A stretch of DNA of 64,000 nucleotides from Sorangium cellulosum So ce56. Lineage in GTDB: Bacteria; Myxococcota_A; Polyangia; Polyangiales; Polyangiaceae. The notes beneath the pieces were generated by a model that did not search any database, was not told the DNA's origin, and saw only the letters and a program-made list of their open reading frames with translations. The stretch covers positions 11,706,501-11,770,500 of the forward strand of contig NC_010162.1 of NCBI RefSeq assembly GCF_000067165.1. Direction: 5' to 3'. Within the stretch, counting starts at the first letter, position 1, and each line of letters starts with the position of its first letter. Below, one piece after another: positions 25,217-35,500 of the stretch. The position numbers were made by a program, and so were the translations under genes.

Positions 25217-26080
25217 ATGAGAACGAATCCGCTGATGAACAAGCCCTGGAGCGCTCGTCTCGGCTCGGCGCTGGCGCTGATCGTCGCTTCCCTGGCGCTG
25301 GGCTGCGTGAGCGAGATGGGCGATGAGGGCGAGGGGACCCTGGACGAGCCCGTCGGGGAGGCCAAGGCGGCGATCGGCTGGTCGGGGTACAGCTGGGGAT
25401 GCGGCGGGAGCTGCCAGCTCAACCTGGGGACGGACGTCGACCGGACGTGCTTCCTCGCAGGCGTCTGGGGCAAGCTCGGGGCCAGCTCTCAGGCCTCGGT
25501 GCGCGTGCAGCGGTCCGGCGGCGACTGGATCCTCGACGTCGACGCCGCCACCGGCCAGAACCTGGGCGCCAACGCCGTGTGCGTCAACACGGCGGAGAAC
25601 AGGACGGGTCAATACACCTGGACCTGGGGACCGGGGGAGGGCCTGCCGACGAGCATGGGATTCGGCACGTCGTCACGGCGGTGCTTCCTCACGCAGGTGA
25701 TCAGCAACGGCGCGTTCAGGTACAACAACTGGATCACGGACTACGCGAAGGTGCGAAAGGATGCCTCGGGCGAATGGTTCCTCGAGGGCGTCAGCACCAC
25801 GGGCGTGGACACCCCGGTGACGGCCACGGTGAAGGCCATCTGCGTGGACGTGCCGCAAAACTACGGTGCATGGCAGTGGATCGCCGGCAACAACCATCGC
25901 ATCGATCTTCTGGCGAGCAATTCGGTCGGCGGGGTGGCGTGCGGCATGACAGGGCTGGGCGGGCCCTTCACGTCGAACAACTGGACCGATGGCGTCTGGC
26001 TCGAGTACAATCCAACGACGCTCGACTGGGAGCAGCACACCGTCAACAACAAGACGGCCTGGTCTCAGTGCGTCCGGTGA
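25217..26080 (+). CDS. Secreted lipoprotein with three internal repeats
   Basis: A 287-residue exported protein. The ATG at 25217 has AAGGAG at good spacing; an ATG six codons later is an alternative. The signal peptide ends in a lipobox (ASLALGC). An acidic linker follows, then about 230 residues with three similar blocks: RTCFLAGVWGKLG, RRCFLTQVISNGAFRYNNW, and VACGMTGLGGPFTSNNW, each followed by a V.V....W.L.... strand pattern. Paired Cys suggest disulfides. This block pattern resembles shlB/hemagglutinin-like or lectin-type beta-trefoil repeats, but no family is certain. It probably sits on the outer membrane surface. A promoter candidate lies at 25127. Confidence 0.8.
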   Translation: MRTNPLMNKPWSARLGSALALIVASLALGCVSEMGDEGEGTLDEPVGEAKAAIGWSGYSWGCGGSCQLNLGTDVDRTCFLAGVWGKLGASSQASVRVQRSGGDWILDVDAATGQNLGANAVCVNTAENRTGQYTWTWGPGEGLPTSMGFGTSSRRCFLTQVISNGAFRYNNWITDYAKVRKDASGEWFLEGVSTTGVDTPVTATVKAICVDVPQNYGAWQWIAGNNHRIDLLASNSVGGVACGMTGLGGPFTSNNWTDGVWLEYNPTTLDWEQHTVNNKTAWSQCVR

Positions 26081-26281
26081 CCGGCACGGCGGCTTGACGG
26101 AGGAATGCCGTACAGGGCCCGGATCCGGCGCTCGGCGGCGCCGCCGGCTCCGCATGTGCGGCCGCCTGCGGGGGCGAGCGTCCCCAGCGCCCCCGCGCCC
26201 CGTGCCTCCACGCCCACGCGGCGGCTCGGCGTCTTCACGGCACCTCTCGGACGCGCGCTGTGATGTAATGGGCCGTGTCCA

Positions 26282-26308
26282 CCCCCTGGGCAGCGGCTGC
26301 CCTGGGGG
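26282..26308. promoter_or_regulatory. Strong hairpin upstream of the GHKL gene
   Basis: CCCCCTGGGCAGC pairs with GCTGCCCTGGGGG (12 of 13 positions) across a one-base gap in the 27-base span. It ends 18 bases before the TTG start of the next gene. It may end transcription of the upstream lipoprotein gene or attenuate the downstream operon. No T-run follows. Confidence 0.5.
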
Positions 26309-26326
26309 ATAACCCGCGGTGAGCCC

Positions 26327-27349
26327 TTGAGCGCCTCTCCTCCCAAAGCGACGATCGCCGTCCTCGAGCGGAACCGCGTCGTCGGCCAGCGCATCGCCCG
26401 CGCGATGTCCGCCGCCTCCGGCCTGCAGGACGTCCCCGTCGCCAGCGATCCCGCCGAGCTGCGCGCCCGGCTGTCCGAGCGACCCCTCCTGCTCGGCTGC
26501 GACGCCGCCGATCTCGACCTCGCGCTCGAGTGGGCGGCCGAGCGATACCCCAGCATGCACCTGCTCGTGTGGACCTCGGGCAGCACCGACGCGATCCTCC
26601 ACGCCGCCCTGAAGGAGCCCCGCCTCTCCAGCATCGTCGGCTGGCCGAGCTTCGCCTCCATGCCGCGGCCCTGGGAGATCGCCCTCGCTGTCCGCCGCAT
26701 CCTCAAGCCGCTCGCCCTGCCGCCTCGGCTCTCCGACCTGCTCTCCTGGGGCGCCACCATCGTGAAATGGCGCCCCCGCACGAGCGACGACCGCGACCGC
26801 ACCGTCGCCGAGGTCGCGCACTGGGCCGAGCGCTCCGGCGCCCCCGCGCGGGTCGCCGAGCGGCTCGCCTCGCTCGCGCACGAGCTGCTCATGAACGCGA
26901 TGTACGACGCGCCCGTCGACCGCCGCGGCCGGCCCCGCTACGCGCACGACAGGCGGCGCGACCTCGTGCTCGAGGAGAACGAGATCCCCACCCTGCGCCT
27001 CGGCACCGACGGCGCGTACCTCGCCCTCCAGGCCCACGATCCGTTCGGCGGCCTCCGGCGGCACCACGTCTTCGAGGGCATCACCCGCGGCCTGAGCGCC
27101 CGCGGCGCCGACTCGACGAGCGCCCCCGTGCTCGACACGTCGCGCGGCGGCGCCGGGCTCGGCATGCTCAAGATCTACGCGGCCGGCGCCGTGCTGGTCG
27201 TCGACGTGTCGCCCATGGCCTCGACCATGGTCACCTCCTTCTGGGACCTCGACGTCAACCCGCGCGAGTTCCGCTCGCTCCCGGCGTCCCTCCACTTCTT
27301 CGAGCGCTCCACGCCGGCGATCGAGACGCTGGAGCGGACCGGGTGGTGA
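26327..27349 (+). CDS. Receiver-like domain fused to GHKL (RsbW/histidine-kinase-type) ATPase
   Basis: A 340-residue soluble protein. The TTG at 26327 is preceded by GGTGAG; the nearby upstream GTG is out of frame. Residues 1-125 resemble a degenerate receiver (ATIAVLERNRVVGQRIARAM, later HLLVWTSGSTDAILHAAL, VGWPS) in which the usual phospho-acceptor Asp cannot be placed with certainty. Residues about 165-310 are a GHKL ATP-binding fold: LASLAHELLMNAMYDAPVD (N box) and GGAGLGMLKIYAAGAVLVV (G box). The lack of an HisKA dimer/His domain makes it look like an RsbW-type Ser kinase/anti-sigma rather than a sensor kinase. It is first in a run with a SpoIIE phosphatase and STAS-bearing proteins, which fits partner switching. 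Confidence 0.8.
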   Translation: MSASPPKATIAVLERNRVVGQRIARAMSAASGLQDVPVASDPAELRARLSERPLLLGCDAADLDLALEWAAERYPSMHLLVWTSGSTDAILHAALKEPRLSSIVGWPSFASMPRPWEIALAVRRILKPLALPPRLSDLLSWGATIVKWRPRTSDDRDRTVAEVAHWAERSGAPARVAERLASLAHELLMNAMYDAPVDRRGRPRYAHDRRRDLVLEENEIPTLRLGTDGAYLALQAHDPFGGLRRHHVFEGITRGLSARGADSTSAPVLDTSRGGAGLGMLKIYAAGAVLVVDVSPMASTMVTSFWDLDVNPREFRSLPASLHFFERSTPAIETLERTGW

Positions 27350-27397
27350 CGCACGCGCGCGGCGCGAGAGGACGGCGAGCCGGCCGAGGCGGGCGCC

Positions 27398-28675
27398 ATG
27401 GCTGAGATCGATCCGCTCCTCGCGCGGCAGCTCAGGCGCCTCGGGCTCGAGGACCTCGACGCGCCGCCCGACAAGGAGACCTGGCACAAGGTGGTCGCGC
27501 GCATCAGCGAGCACTACCGCCACGTCGCCGACGATCGGAGCCTGCTCACCCGCTCGCTCGACCTCTCCACGAACGAGATGGGCGCGCTGCACCGGCAGCT
27601 CCTGGCCGAGCGGGACCGCCTGCGCAGCGTCGTCGTGGCCATCGGGGACGCGCTGACCATCTTCCACGACGCCGCGAGCTCGCAGGTCGAGCCGTCGCGG
27701 CCGATCGAGGTCGGCTCGACGATCTCCACGGCCAAGCGGCGCTTCGCGTCGAAGCTCGGCGAGCTCTTCTCCCTGAGCGGCGCGGCGCCCGGCGGCGCGA
27801 CCCAGGCCGCGCCTGGCAGCGCGACCCAGGACGCCGCGGGCGCGAGCGGCTCGGACGAGGCGATCAACGAGGTCCGCGTGCAGCTGGTCGCGCTCGGGGA
27901 CCGGCTGGTGCAGCTGCTCTACGACACGGCGGAGAAGGCCTCGCTGAAGAAGCAGCTCGAGGTCGCGCGCGCCGTCCAGCAGATGCTCGTGCCGAGCGAG
28001 GACGTCATCGAGCGGCCCTCCCTGCGGCTCGCCAGCCACTTCCAGCCCGCGGCGGAGTGCGGCGGCGACTGGTGGACGTTCCACGATCTGCCGGACGGCA
28101 GGCTGCTCACCGTGGTCGGCGACGTGACAGGGCACGGCATCTCGTCCGCGATCATCACGGGGGCGGCGAAGGCCGCCTGCGACGTCGTGCGCACGTTCGC
28201 GCGCGAGGCGATCGGCCCGGCGCAGCTGCTCCGGGTCATGAACTGCTCGATCTTCGAGGCGGGGCAGCAGAAGTTCCTGATGACGTGCGCGGCGTGCATC
28301 TTCGACCCCGCAGCCGGGTCGCTGACCCTCGCGAACGCCGGGCACCCGTTCCCCTACCTGGTCAGGAACAGCGCGATCCGGCAGCTCGCCGCGCAGGGCG
28401 AGCCGCTCGGTGCGGCGAGCTCGGCCGAGTACACGTCGAGCACCATCGCCCTGGAGGGCGGAGACGCGCTGCTCTGGTTCACCGACGGCGTGACCGAGTG
28501 CGAGAACGAGTCGAGCGAGCAGTTCAGCGAGAAGCGGCTGCGATCGCTCTTCCAGAGCGTGGCCGCCGGCCCGCCCGAGGAGGCGAGGGACGCGATCGTC
28601 GCGGCGGTGTCCAGGTTCCGCGGCGAGCGCGCCCTCGACGACGACGTGACGCTCGTCGTGGCCCGCGTGTCGTGA
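27398..28675 (+). CDS. SpoIIE/RsbU-type PP2C phosphatase
   Basis: A 425-residue Ser/Thr phosphatase, 48 bases after the GHKL gene. Residues 1-185 are helical with a coiled-coil stretch and a low-complexity linker (GGATQAAPGSATQ). Residues about 205-425 are the SpoIIE domain: ECGGDWWTFHDLPDGRLL, VVGDVTGHGISSAIITGAA (metal-binding GD), LANAGHPFPYLV, ALLWFTDGVTE, and LDDDVTLVVAR near the end, all catalytic Asp residues present. Such enzymes remove phosphate from STAS-type anti-sigma-antagonists. The likely substrates here are the STAS-like domains in the next two genes. No membrane helix. Confidence 0.93.
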   Translation: MAEIDPLLARQLRRLGLEDLDAPPDKETWHKVVARISEHYRHVADDRSLLTRSLDLSTNEMGALHRQLLAERDRLRSVVVAIGDALTIFHDAASSQVEPSRPIEVGSTISTAKRRFASKLGELFSLSGAAPGGATQAAPGSATQDAAGASGSDEAINEVRVQLVALGDRLVQLLYDTAEKASLKKQLEVARAVQQMLVPSEDVIERPSLRLASHFQPAAECGGDWWTFHDLPDGRLLTVVGDVTGHGISSAIITGAAKAACDVVRTFAREAIGPAQLLRVMNCSIFEAGQQKFLMTCAACIFDPAAGSLTLANAGHPFPYLVRNSAIRQLAAQGEPLGAASSAEYTSSTIALEGGDALLWFTDGVTECENESSEQFSEKRLRSLFQSVAAGPPEEARDAIVAAVSRFRGERALDDDVTLVVARVS

Positions 28676-28794
28676 GGGCTTCGTAGAGGGCCGGGGGCGC
28701 ACGAGCGAGCTCGACCGCCGCGTCATGGCGCCCGCCCGTCACGACACGACGCCCGCCGTCCCCCGCGTGCTGTAGCCTGAGAGCGAGGAGATCC

Positions 28795-31700
28795 ATGATC
28801 CTCGAGACCTTCCACTACGATCGGGACACCAAGAAGTGGTCCGTGCGGGTGCTGCCGGTGCTCGACAGCGAGCGGACGCTGGTGCTGGCGTTCGGGGCGC
28901 CGGAGCTCCTCGACGACCCCGGGGCGATCCGCGAGCTGCGGCGGGCGTACCCGCGGTCGCACGTGGTGGGGTGCTCGAGCGCGGGGGAGATCGCGGGCAC
29001 GTCGGTGCGCGACGGGACGCTGACGGTGGCGGTGGCGCGGTTCGAGCGGACGACGCTGGCGACGGCGCAGGTGGAGGTGGCGAGCGCGTCGGGGTCGTTC
29101 GCCGCGGGGCAGGCGCTGGCGCGCAAGCTGGAGCGGCCGGGGCTGCGCGGGGTGCTCGTGCTGTCGGAGGGGCTCGGGGTGAACGGCAGCCAGCTGGTGC
29201 GCGGGCTGAACGCGGTGCTGCCGGAGTCGGTGGTGGTGACCGGGGGCCTGTCCGGGGACGGGACGCAGTTCAAGCGGACGTGGGTGTGCGCGGGGGACGT
29301 GGTGCGCAGCGGGCTCGTGGCGGCCGTGGGGCTGTACGGCGAGCACGTGGTCATCCAGCACGGGTCGAAGGGGGGCTGGGACAAGTTCGGGCCGGAGCGC
29401 GTGGTGACCCGCTCGGAGGGCAACGTGCTCTACGAGGTCGACGGACGCCCGGCGCTCTCGCTGTACAAGGAGTACCTCGGGGACAAGGCGGCGGAGCTGC
29501 CGGCGTCGGCGCTCCTGTTCCCGCTGGCGTTGCGCGCGACGGCGCAGGACGAGAAGGCGCTCGTGCGGACGGTGCTGGCGGTGGACCACGACGCGCAGTC
29601 GCTGACGTTCGCGGGGGACGTGCCGAGGGGGCACCTGGTGCAGCTGATGAAGGCGGACTTCGAGCGGCTGATCGGGGGCGCGGAGCAGGCGGCGAGGGCG
29701 GCGAGCGAGGCGGGGAGGGCGGGCGGGGACAGCGCGCTGGCGATCGCGATCAGCTGCGTGGGGCGCCGAATCGTGCTGGGCGACCGGACCGAGGAAGAGG
29801 TCGAGGCGGTGGCGGACGTGCTGCCGAAGGGCACGCAGGTGACGGGGTTCTACTCGTACGGGGAGATCTCGCCGTACGCGACCGGCCACTGCGACCTGCA
29901 CAACCAGACCATGACCCTCACCGTCCTCTCCGAGGCGCCCACGCCGCTCGCCAGGAGCGAAGGCCCGCGGGAGCGAAGGCCGCGCGCCGCGAAGCGGGCG
30001 CCGGCCGTGGCGGCGCGCGTCGTCGCGCAGCCGGCCGGCGGGATGGCGGAGTTCGAGGAGCTCGAGATCGCGTCGGACTCGACCTTCACGTCCGAGGCCT
30101 CCTTCGACGCGCCGGCGTCGGCGTCGAGCGCGACGCCGGGGCCGTCGCCGCTGTCGCCGGGGCGCGAGGGCGAGGAGCCGCGGCCGACCATCCGGGTGCC
30201 GCCGAACGGCCGCAGGGCGTCGCGCCCGCACAGCGCCGAGCCCGCGTCGGGGCCGGTCTCGTCGGGGCACAGCCCCACCACCGTGGACCGGCCGCCGCCC
30301 GCCGCCTGGGCGCCCCGCGCCGCGCCGACGCGGAGCGTGCCGCCCGCCGGCGCCGCCGGCCGCCTCGACGGCCTCGCGTTCGATCGGCGCACGATCGGCG
30401 ACGTGCTCGTCGTCCGGCTCGCCGGGCGCATGACCGAGGCGTTCAAGGGGGCGGCGCTCGCGCGGGAGCTCGAGGGCAAGGTCCTGCTCGACCTCTCCGG
30501 CGTCGAGCGGATCACGTCGTTCGGCGTCCGCGAGTGGCTCCAGATGATCCACGCGGCCCAGCCGCGCCTCCGCGCCCTCTACCTCGCGCGCTGCTCCGAG
30601 CCGGTCATCAACCAGCTCAGCATGATCCGGCGGTTCGCCGGCAACGGGCGGGTCGTCTCGTTCTATGCGCCGTACTGCTGCGAGTCGTGCGGCGCTCAGT
30701 TCGAGCGCCTCGTCGACTGCGCCCACGACGCGGCCTCGCTCGCCGAGGGCAAGCCGCCCGACGCGGTGTGCCCCCGCTGCGACGGCGCCGGCGCCTTCGA
30801 CGACGACGCGGAGACGTATTTCGGGTTCGTCGCCCAGCACGGCGCCGGCGCGATCCCGCCGGAGGTGCGCGAGATCCTCCTCGAGCTCGAGAAGGCCGAC
30901 GAGCCCGCCGTCGGCGACGTGGTGGAGAAGTCCGTCGAGGGGCGCGTCACGCGCCTCAAGGTGGGCAGCAAGCTGACCGCGACGATCCGCTGGAGCCGCA
31001 TCATCGACGGCCTCGAGGGCCAGGTCGTCTTCGATCTGAGCAACGTCCCCGCGGTCACCGCCGACGGCGCGGCGCGCTTCGAGTCGGCGCTCCGCAAGCT
31101 CGACGGCGCCGTCGAGGCGATCCGCATCGAGGGCTGTCCCCGGCTGCTCGCCGAGCGCACGGCGGGCCCCTCGTGGCCCGAGCTCGCGCGGATCGAGTCG
31201 GCGGTCGTCGAGGGCCGCTGCGCGTCCTGCAGCGCGACCCGGACGGTGCTCGTCGAGGTCGATCGGCACGCGCCCCTGCTCCGCGGCGGCCAGGACCCGA
31301 GCGTCACCTGCAAGCGCTGCAACACGCCGCTCGCCTTCGACGGCTCCCGCTCGCTGCTCTACGTCCTCGGCGCCCACGCGACGCGCGCCCCCTCGGTCCC
31401 GCTGCCGCCCGCCCTGCCCGCGGCGAGCGCGCAGCAGCAGCCGGCCGCGGCGCCCGAGGCGCAGCAGCGCGGCGCGGGCGCCGCCGCGCCACAGCAGCGC
31501 GGCGCGGGCGGCAACGCGCCGTTCCTCGCGCTGCTCGGCGGGGTGGCGCTCGCGGCCGCCGGCTTCGCGGCGTGGCGCGGCGGCGTCGGCCCCGCCGCGG
31601 CGCCAGCGGCCTCGGCGGCGCCCGCCGCTTCGGCAGCGCCCGCGGCCTCGGCGGCCCCGGCGGCCTCGCCGGCGCGCACGGGCGAGGCGCGCGCGCCGGG

Positions 31701-32454
31701 GCCGCCCGCGAGCGGCCCCGGCACGGCGGGCTGGTCGGTCATGGACGACCTCCCGCCCGCGTGGGTGGAGCGGCCGTTCGTCGTCGAGGGCGAGAGCGTG
31801 CTCGTCGTCGGCCGCGGCGGCCCCGCGGCCAGCGAGTCGGGCGCGCTCGCGGCGGCGCGCAGCGGCGCGATCGAGCGCCTCACCTCCGGCCTCGCCGCGG
31901 AGCTCGCGGGCTCACCCGCGGCCGAGCTCCTCGTCACGCAGCCGCCGGCCGACGCCGGGGCGGCGCAGCGCGCGGAGGTCGTCGAGCGCATCGCCGGGCG
32001 CTTCCTCGCGCAGGCCGGGGCGTTCGCGACGCCCGAGCGCGTGGACGCCGTCGTGCGGCGGGAAGGCGACGGCGTGCTCGCCTTCGCGCGGTACAGGCTG
32101 TCCCGGCAGAGCTTCGACGCGGCCGCGGCGCTCTACCGCCAGACCGCCACGTTCCAGGGGCTCACCGTGGCGCGCTTCTTCCCGCAGCTCGAGGCGCGGG
32201 TACGCACCTCCGGCGAGCTCGTCGTCGTCGCGGCGGAGCGCCCGCAGCGTGGCGCGGATCCAGGGGTCGTCGCGGGGGACATCGTGCTCTCGGTCAACGA
32301 GCGCCCCGTCCATTCGGTCGAGATCTTCGGGAAGGCCGCGGCGGACGCGTGGGCGCGCGCGCCGGCCGGTGGTACGATGACCCTCCAGATCGAGTCGCGC
32401 GGTGAGCGCCGCAGCGTGAGCTTCGCGAAATCCCAGGCCGAAGGCCCTCGATGA
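28795..32454 (+). CDS. FIST sensor fused to STAS/zinc-ribbon/TM/LPP20-like/PDZ-like module
   Basis: A 1219-residue protein; ATG with GAGGAG upstream. Residues about 20-385 are FIST_N and FIST_C (VVGCSSAGEIAG, VVVTGGLSGDGTQFKRT, TGFYSYGEISPY), a small-ligand sensing fold. After a Pro/Ala linker, 522-600 is a STAS-like domain (DVLVVRLAGRM, LLDLSGVERITSFGVREWL) keeping Ser in the phospho-site. A CxxC pair (CESCG, CPRC; 627-662), a second STAS-like unit (VVFDLSNVPAVTADGA, Ser replaced), and another CxxC pair (CASC, CKRC; 808-842) follow. A single helix near 909-929 is followed by an LPP20-like segment (750-base region from 31740) and a PDZ-like end (GVVAGDIVLSVNERPV). From residue 520 on it is paralogous to the next gene's product. 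Confidence 0.85.
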   Translation: MILETFHYDRDTKKWSVRVLPVLDSERTLVLAFGAPELLDDPGAIRELRRAYPRSHVVGCSSAGEIAGTSVRDGTLTVAVARFERTTLATAQVEVASASGSFAAGQALARKLERPGLRGVLVLSEGLGVNGSQLVRGLNAVLPESVVVTGGLSGDGTQFKRTWVCAGDVVRSGLVAAVGLYGEHVVIQHGSKGGWDKFGPERVVTRSEGNVLYEVDGRPALSLYKEYLGDKAAELPASALLFPLALRATAQDEKALVRTVLAVDHDAQSLTFAGDVPRGHLVQLMKADFERLIGGAEQAARAASEAGRAGGDSALAIAISCVGRRIVLGDRTEEEVEAVADVLPKGTQVTGFYSYGEISPYATGHCDLHNQTMTLTVLSEAPTPLARSEGPRERRPRAAKRAPAVAARVVAQPAGGMAEFEELEIASDSTFTSEASFDAPASASSATPGPSPLSPGREGEEPRPTIRVPPNGRRASRPHSAEPASGPVSSGHSPTTVDRPPPAAWAPRAAPTRSVPPAGAAGRLDGLAFDRRTIGDVLVVRLAGRMTEAFKGAALARELEGKVLLDLSGVERITSFGVREWLQMIHAAQPRLRALYLARCSEPVINQLSMIRRFAGNGRVVSFYAPYCCESCGAQFERLVDCAHDAASLAEGKPPDAVCPRCDGAGAFDDDAETYFGFVAQHGAGAIPPEVREILLELEKADEPAVGDVVEKSVEGRVTRLKVGSKLTATIRWSRIIDGLEGQVVFDLSNVPAVTADGAARFESALRKLDGAVEAIRIEGCPRLLAERTAGPSWPELARIESAVVEGRCASCSATRTVLVEVDRHAPLLRGGQDPSVTCKRCNTPLAFDGSRSLLYVLGAHATRAPSVPLPPALPAASAQQQPAAAPEAQQRGAGAAAPQQRGAGGNAPFLALLGGVALAAAGFAAWRGGVGPAAAPAASAAPAASAAPAASAAPAASPARTGEARAPGPPASGPGTAGWSVMDDLPPAWVERPFVVEGESVLVVGRGGPAASESGALAAARSGAIERLTSGLAAELAGSPAAELLVTQPPADAGAAQRAEVVERIAGRFLAQAGAFATPERVDAVVRREGDGVLAFARYRLSRQSFDAAAALYRQTATFQGLTVARFFPQLEARVRTSGELVVVAAERPQRGADPGVVAGDIVLSVNERPVHSVEIFGKAAADAWARAPAGGTMTLQIESRGERRSVSFAKSQAEGPR

Positions 32455-32521
32455 GCACCATGACCGCCCGCCGCGCTCCTGGAGAAGTGACGCCGCCGGC
32501 TCGCGCGATGGAGGCGGTCGA

Positions 32522-35500
32522 ATGACCGACCGCCACGCCGCCGGCCCCATGAGCGCCGGCTCGCGCCACCCCACCACGCTCGGCAGGTACCGCCTGATCA
32601 AGAAGATCGGCATGGGCGGCATGGCCGAGATCTGGGTGGCCTCCGTCGCGGGCATCTCGGGCGTGAGGAAGATCTGCGTGGTCAAGCGCATCCTCCCGCA
32701 CCTCGTCGACAGCCCCGAGTTCGTGCGGATGTTCCTCGACGAGGCGCGCATCGCCGCCACCCTCGACCACCCCAACCTCGTCCAGATGTACGACATCGAG
32801 GACGTCGACGGCGTGCCGGTCATCGCGATGGAGTACCTCCACGGCGAGGATCTCAGGACCGTCCGGAAGTCGCTCCGGTCGGCGAACCGGCGGATGCCGA
32901 TCGAGCACGCGATCACCATCGCGGCGGGCGTCGCGGCGGGGCTCCACTACGCGCACGAGAAGGTCGGCTTCGACGGCAAGCCGCTCGACATCGTCCACCG
33001 CGACGTGTCCCCGCACAACGTCATCGTCACCTACGACGGGGCCGTGAAGATCCTCGACTTCGGGATCGCGAAGGCGGCGAACCGCGTCAACGAGACGCGC
33101 GACGGCGCGCTCAAGGGCAAGGTCCCGTACATGTCGCCCGAGCAGTGCACGAGCGAGCACCTCGATCGCCGGAGCGACATCTACTCGGTCGGCCTCCTGC
33201 TCTACGAGATGTCGACGGGGAGCCGGATGTTCCGGCGCGGCGCCACCGAGTTCGAGCTGATGCGGGCGATCGTCGAGGACCCGGTGATGCCGCCGAGCGA
33301 GGTCTGCTCCGACTACCCGCCAAGGCTGGAGCGCATCCTGCTCAAGTGCCTGGAGCGGGATCGGGAGAAGCGGTACGCGACCGCGAGGGATCTCCAGATC
33401 GACCTCGAGGCGTTCGCCCGGGAGGAGCGGCTCGCCACCTCGGCCCTCGCGCTGTCGTCGTTCATGTCGGAGCTGTTCGGCCAGCGCGTGGAGGCGTGGC
33501 GGGGCGCGCTCGCCTCGGGGGCGGACCTCGAATCGCACATCGTCAAGAAGGAGGAATCGATACAGAACGAGGACTCCTTCGCGGGCGCGCTCGACGCCGT
33601 GGGCGCGGAGCCGCAGGCCGCCGAGACCGGCCGCCCCGGCGCGGTCGCCACGAAGCTGTCCGCGCCGCTCTTCGCGGCGTCGCGGCCCGACGCCGCGGCG
33701 GATCTGGACACGCCGCCGCGCTCCAGGAGGCTCCCCGCGCTGTCGCTCGTGGACGCCGGCGCCGGCGTGGAGGGCGCGGAGCCCGAGGGGGCGCACGGGC
33801 ACGGGCCGCGGGCCCTCACGGTGACCAAGCGGAGGCTGGGCAGCCTGCTGATCGTCTCGCTGTCGGGGCGGATGACCGAGGAGCTCCAGGGCCTCGCGGT
33901 CGCGCGCGGCATCTCCGGCCGCGTGCTCTTCGATCTGGGCGGGGTGCAGCGGGTCACGTCGTTCGGCGTGCGCGAGTGGATGGCGATGCTGGCCGAGGTG
34001 TCGCGGAGCGCGTCCGAGATCTACATCGGCCGCTGCACCGAGCCGATCGTGAACCAGATCAGCATGATCCGCCGCTTCTTCGGGGACGGGCGCGTCGTGT
34101 CGTTCTACGGCCCGTACCGGTGCGAGCGCTGCGGCGCCGCCTTCGATCGGCTGTTCGACTGCGACAGGGACGCGCACCTCGTCAGGACGCACGAGCCGCC
34201 CGCGAGCCCCTGCCCGCGCTGCGGCGCGGCGGCGGTGTTCGACGACGACGCCGAGAGCTACTTCGCGTTCGCGGCGATCCACGCGGGGATCGATCTGCCG
34301 GAGGACGTGCGGGCCGCGCTCGACGAGCTCGCGCGGCTCGACGCGGGGACCCGCGAGGCGATCGAGAAGACGGTCGACGAGCGCGGGACGCGCATCCTCG
34401 TGCGCTGCAAGCTCGACGCGCACGTGCGGTGGAAGCGCGCGCTCGACGGGATCGAGGGGGCGCTGGTGCTCGATCTCGCGGGCGCGGCGGGGGTGACGTC
34501 CGAGGGCGCGAGGGCGCTCGCGCTGTCGCTCCGCGCGCTGGGCGGCGAGGTGACGTCGATCCAGATCGAGGGCTGTCCCGTGGTGCTGCTCGAGCACCTC
34601 GCCTCCGAGAGCCCCCCGCTGCGAGCGGAGGTGGTCTCGGCGATCGTCGAGGGCACCTGCGAGCGGTGCAACGCGCCCCGGCAGACGCTGCTCGACGTGA
34701 AGGAGGCCGCGCACGCCGCCCGCGAGGACCGGGAGCCGTACGTGCCGTGCAAGCGGTGCAACGCGCCGCTCGCGTTCCCGTGGCTCCGGCCGGCGCTGAG
34801 GCGCCTCGGCGCCGCGCCGGAGCCGGCGCCCACGCTCGCCGGGGCGTCCGAGCCGGCGACGAAGCGCTCTGCCGCGGGGGCGCACGTGACGACGGCGGAG
34901 GCGGGCGCAGGGGCAGGGGCGCCCGCGGGCGCAGCGGCGCCGGCTGGGGCAGGCGCGGGCGCGGCGGCGCCGGCGGGGGCGCGCGCGGGCGCAGCGGCGC
35001 CGGCGGGGGCGTCTCCGCCGGCCGCGGCCGTCTCGGCGGCCGGTGGCTCCAGCTCGCGCGGGGTGCTCGCGGCGTTCGCAGCGGGAGCGCTGCTCGTCCT
35101 CGCCGTGGCCTTCGCCTACCAGGGCCGGGGACGCCCGCGCACCGCCGCCAGGGCGGACCCGCCGCCCGCGCCGAACTCGGGGTGGCGCGCGGCGCCGCCG
35201 GCCGAGGAGAGCCCTCCGTGGATGGACAGGCCGTTCACCGCCGAGGGCGACGCGATCTTCGTGGTCGGCGAGGGCTCCGGCGCCAGCCGAGAGGCGGCGC
35301 TCGCGGTCGCGCGCGCCGACGCGATCTCCCGGCTCGCGAGCAACGTCCTGCCGGCGCTCGCGGGGTCGCAGGCGTACGCCTTCATCCAGGCGCACGGCGG
35401 CGGCGCGCGCCGCGCCGGCTTGGCGGAGGCCGAGGCGAGCCGCTACCTGAAGCAGGTCGGCGCGTTCGCCACCCCGGAGCGCGTCGACGCGCGCTTCCAG

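Noticed and set aside
32985..33020. Calling the kinase at 32522 a pseudokinase because HRDVSPHN lacks Lys
   Set aside because: Asp of HRD, DFG and the ATP-binding Lys are present, and this variant loop is common among active-looking myxobacterial kinases.
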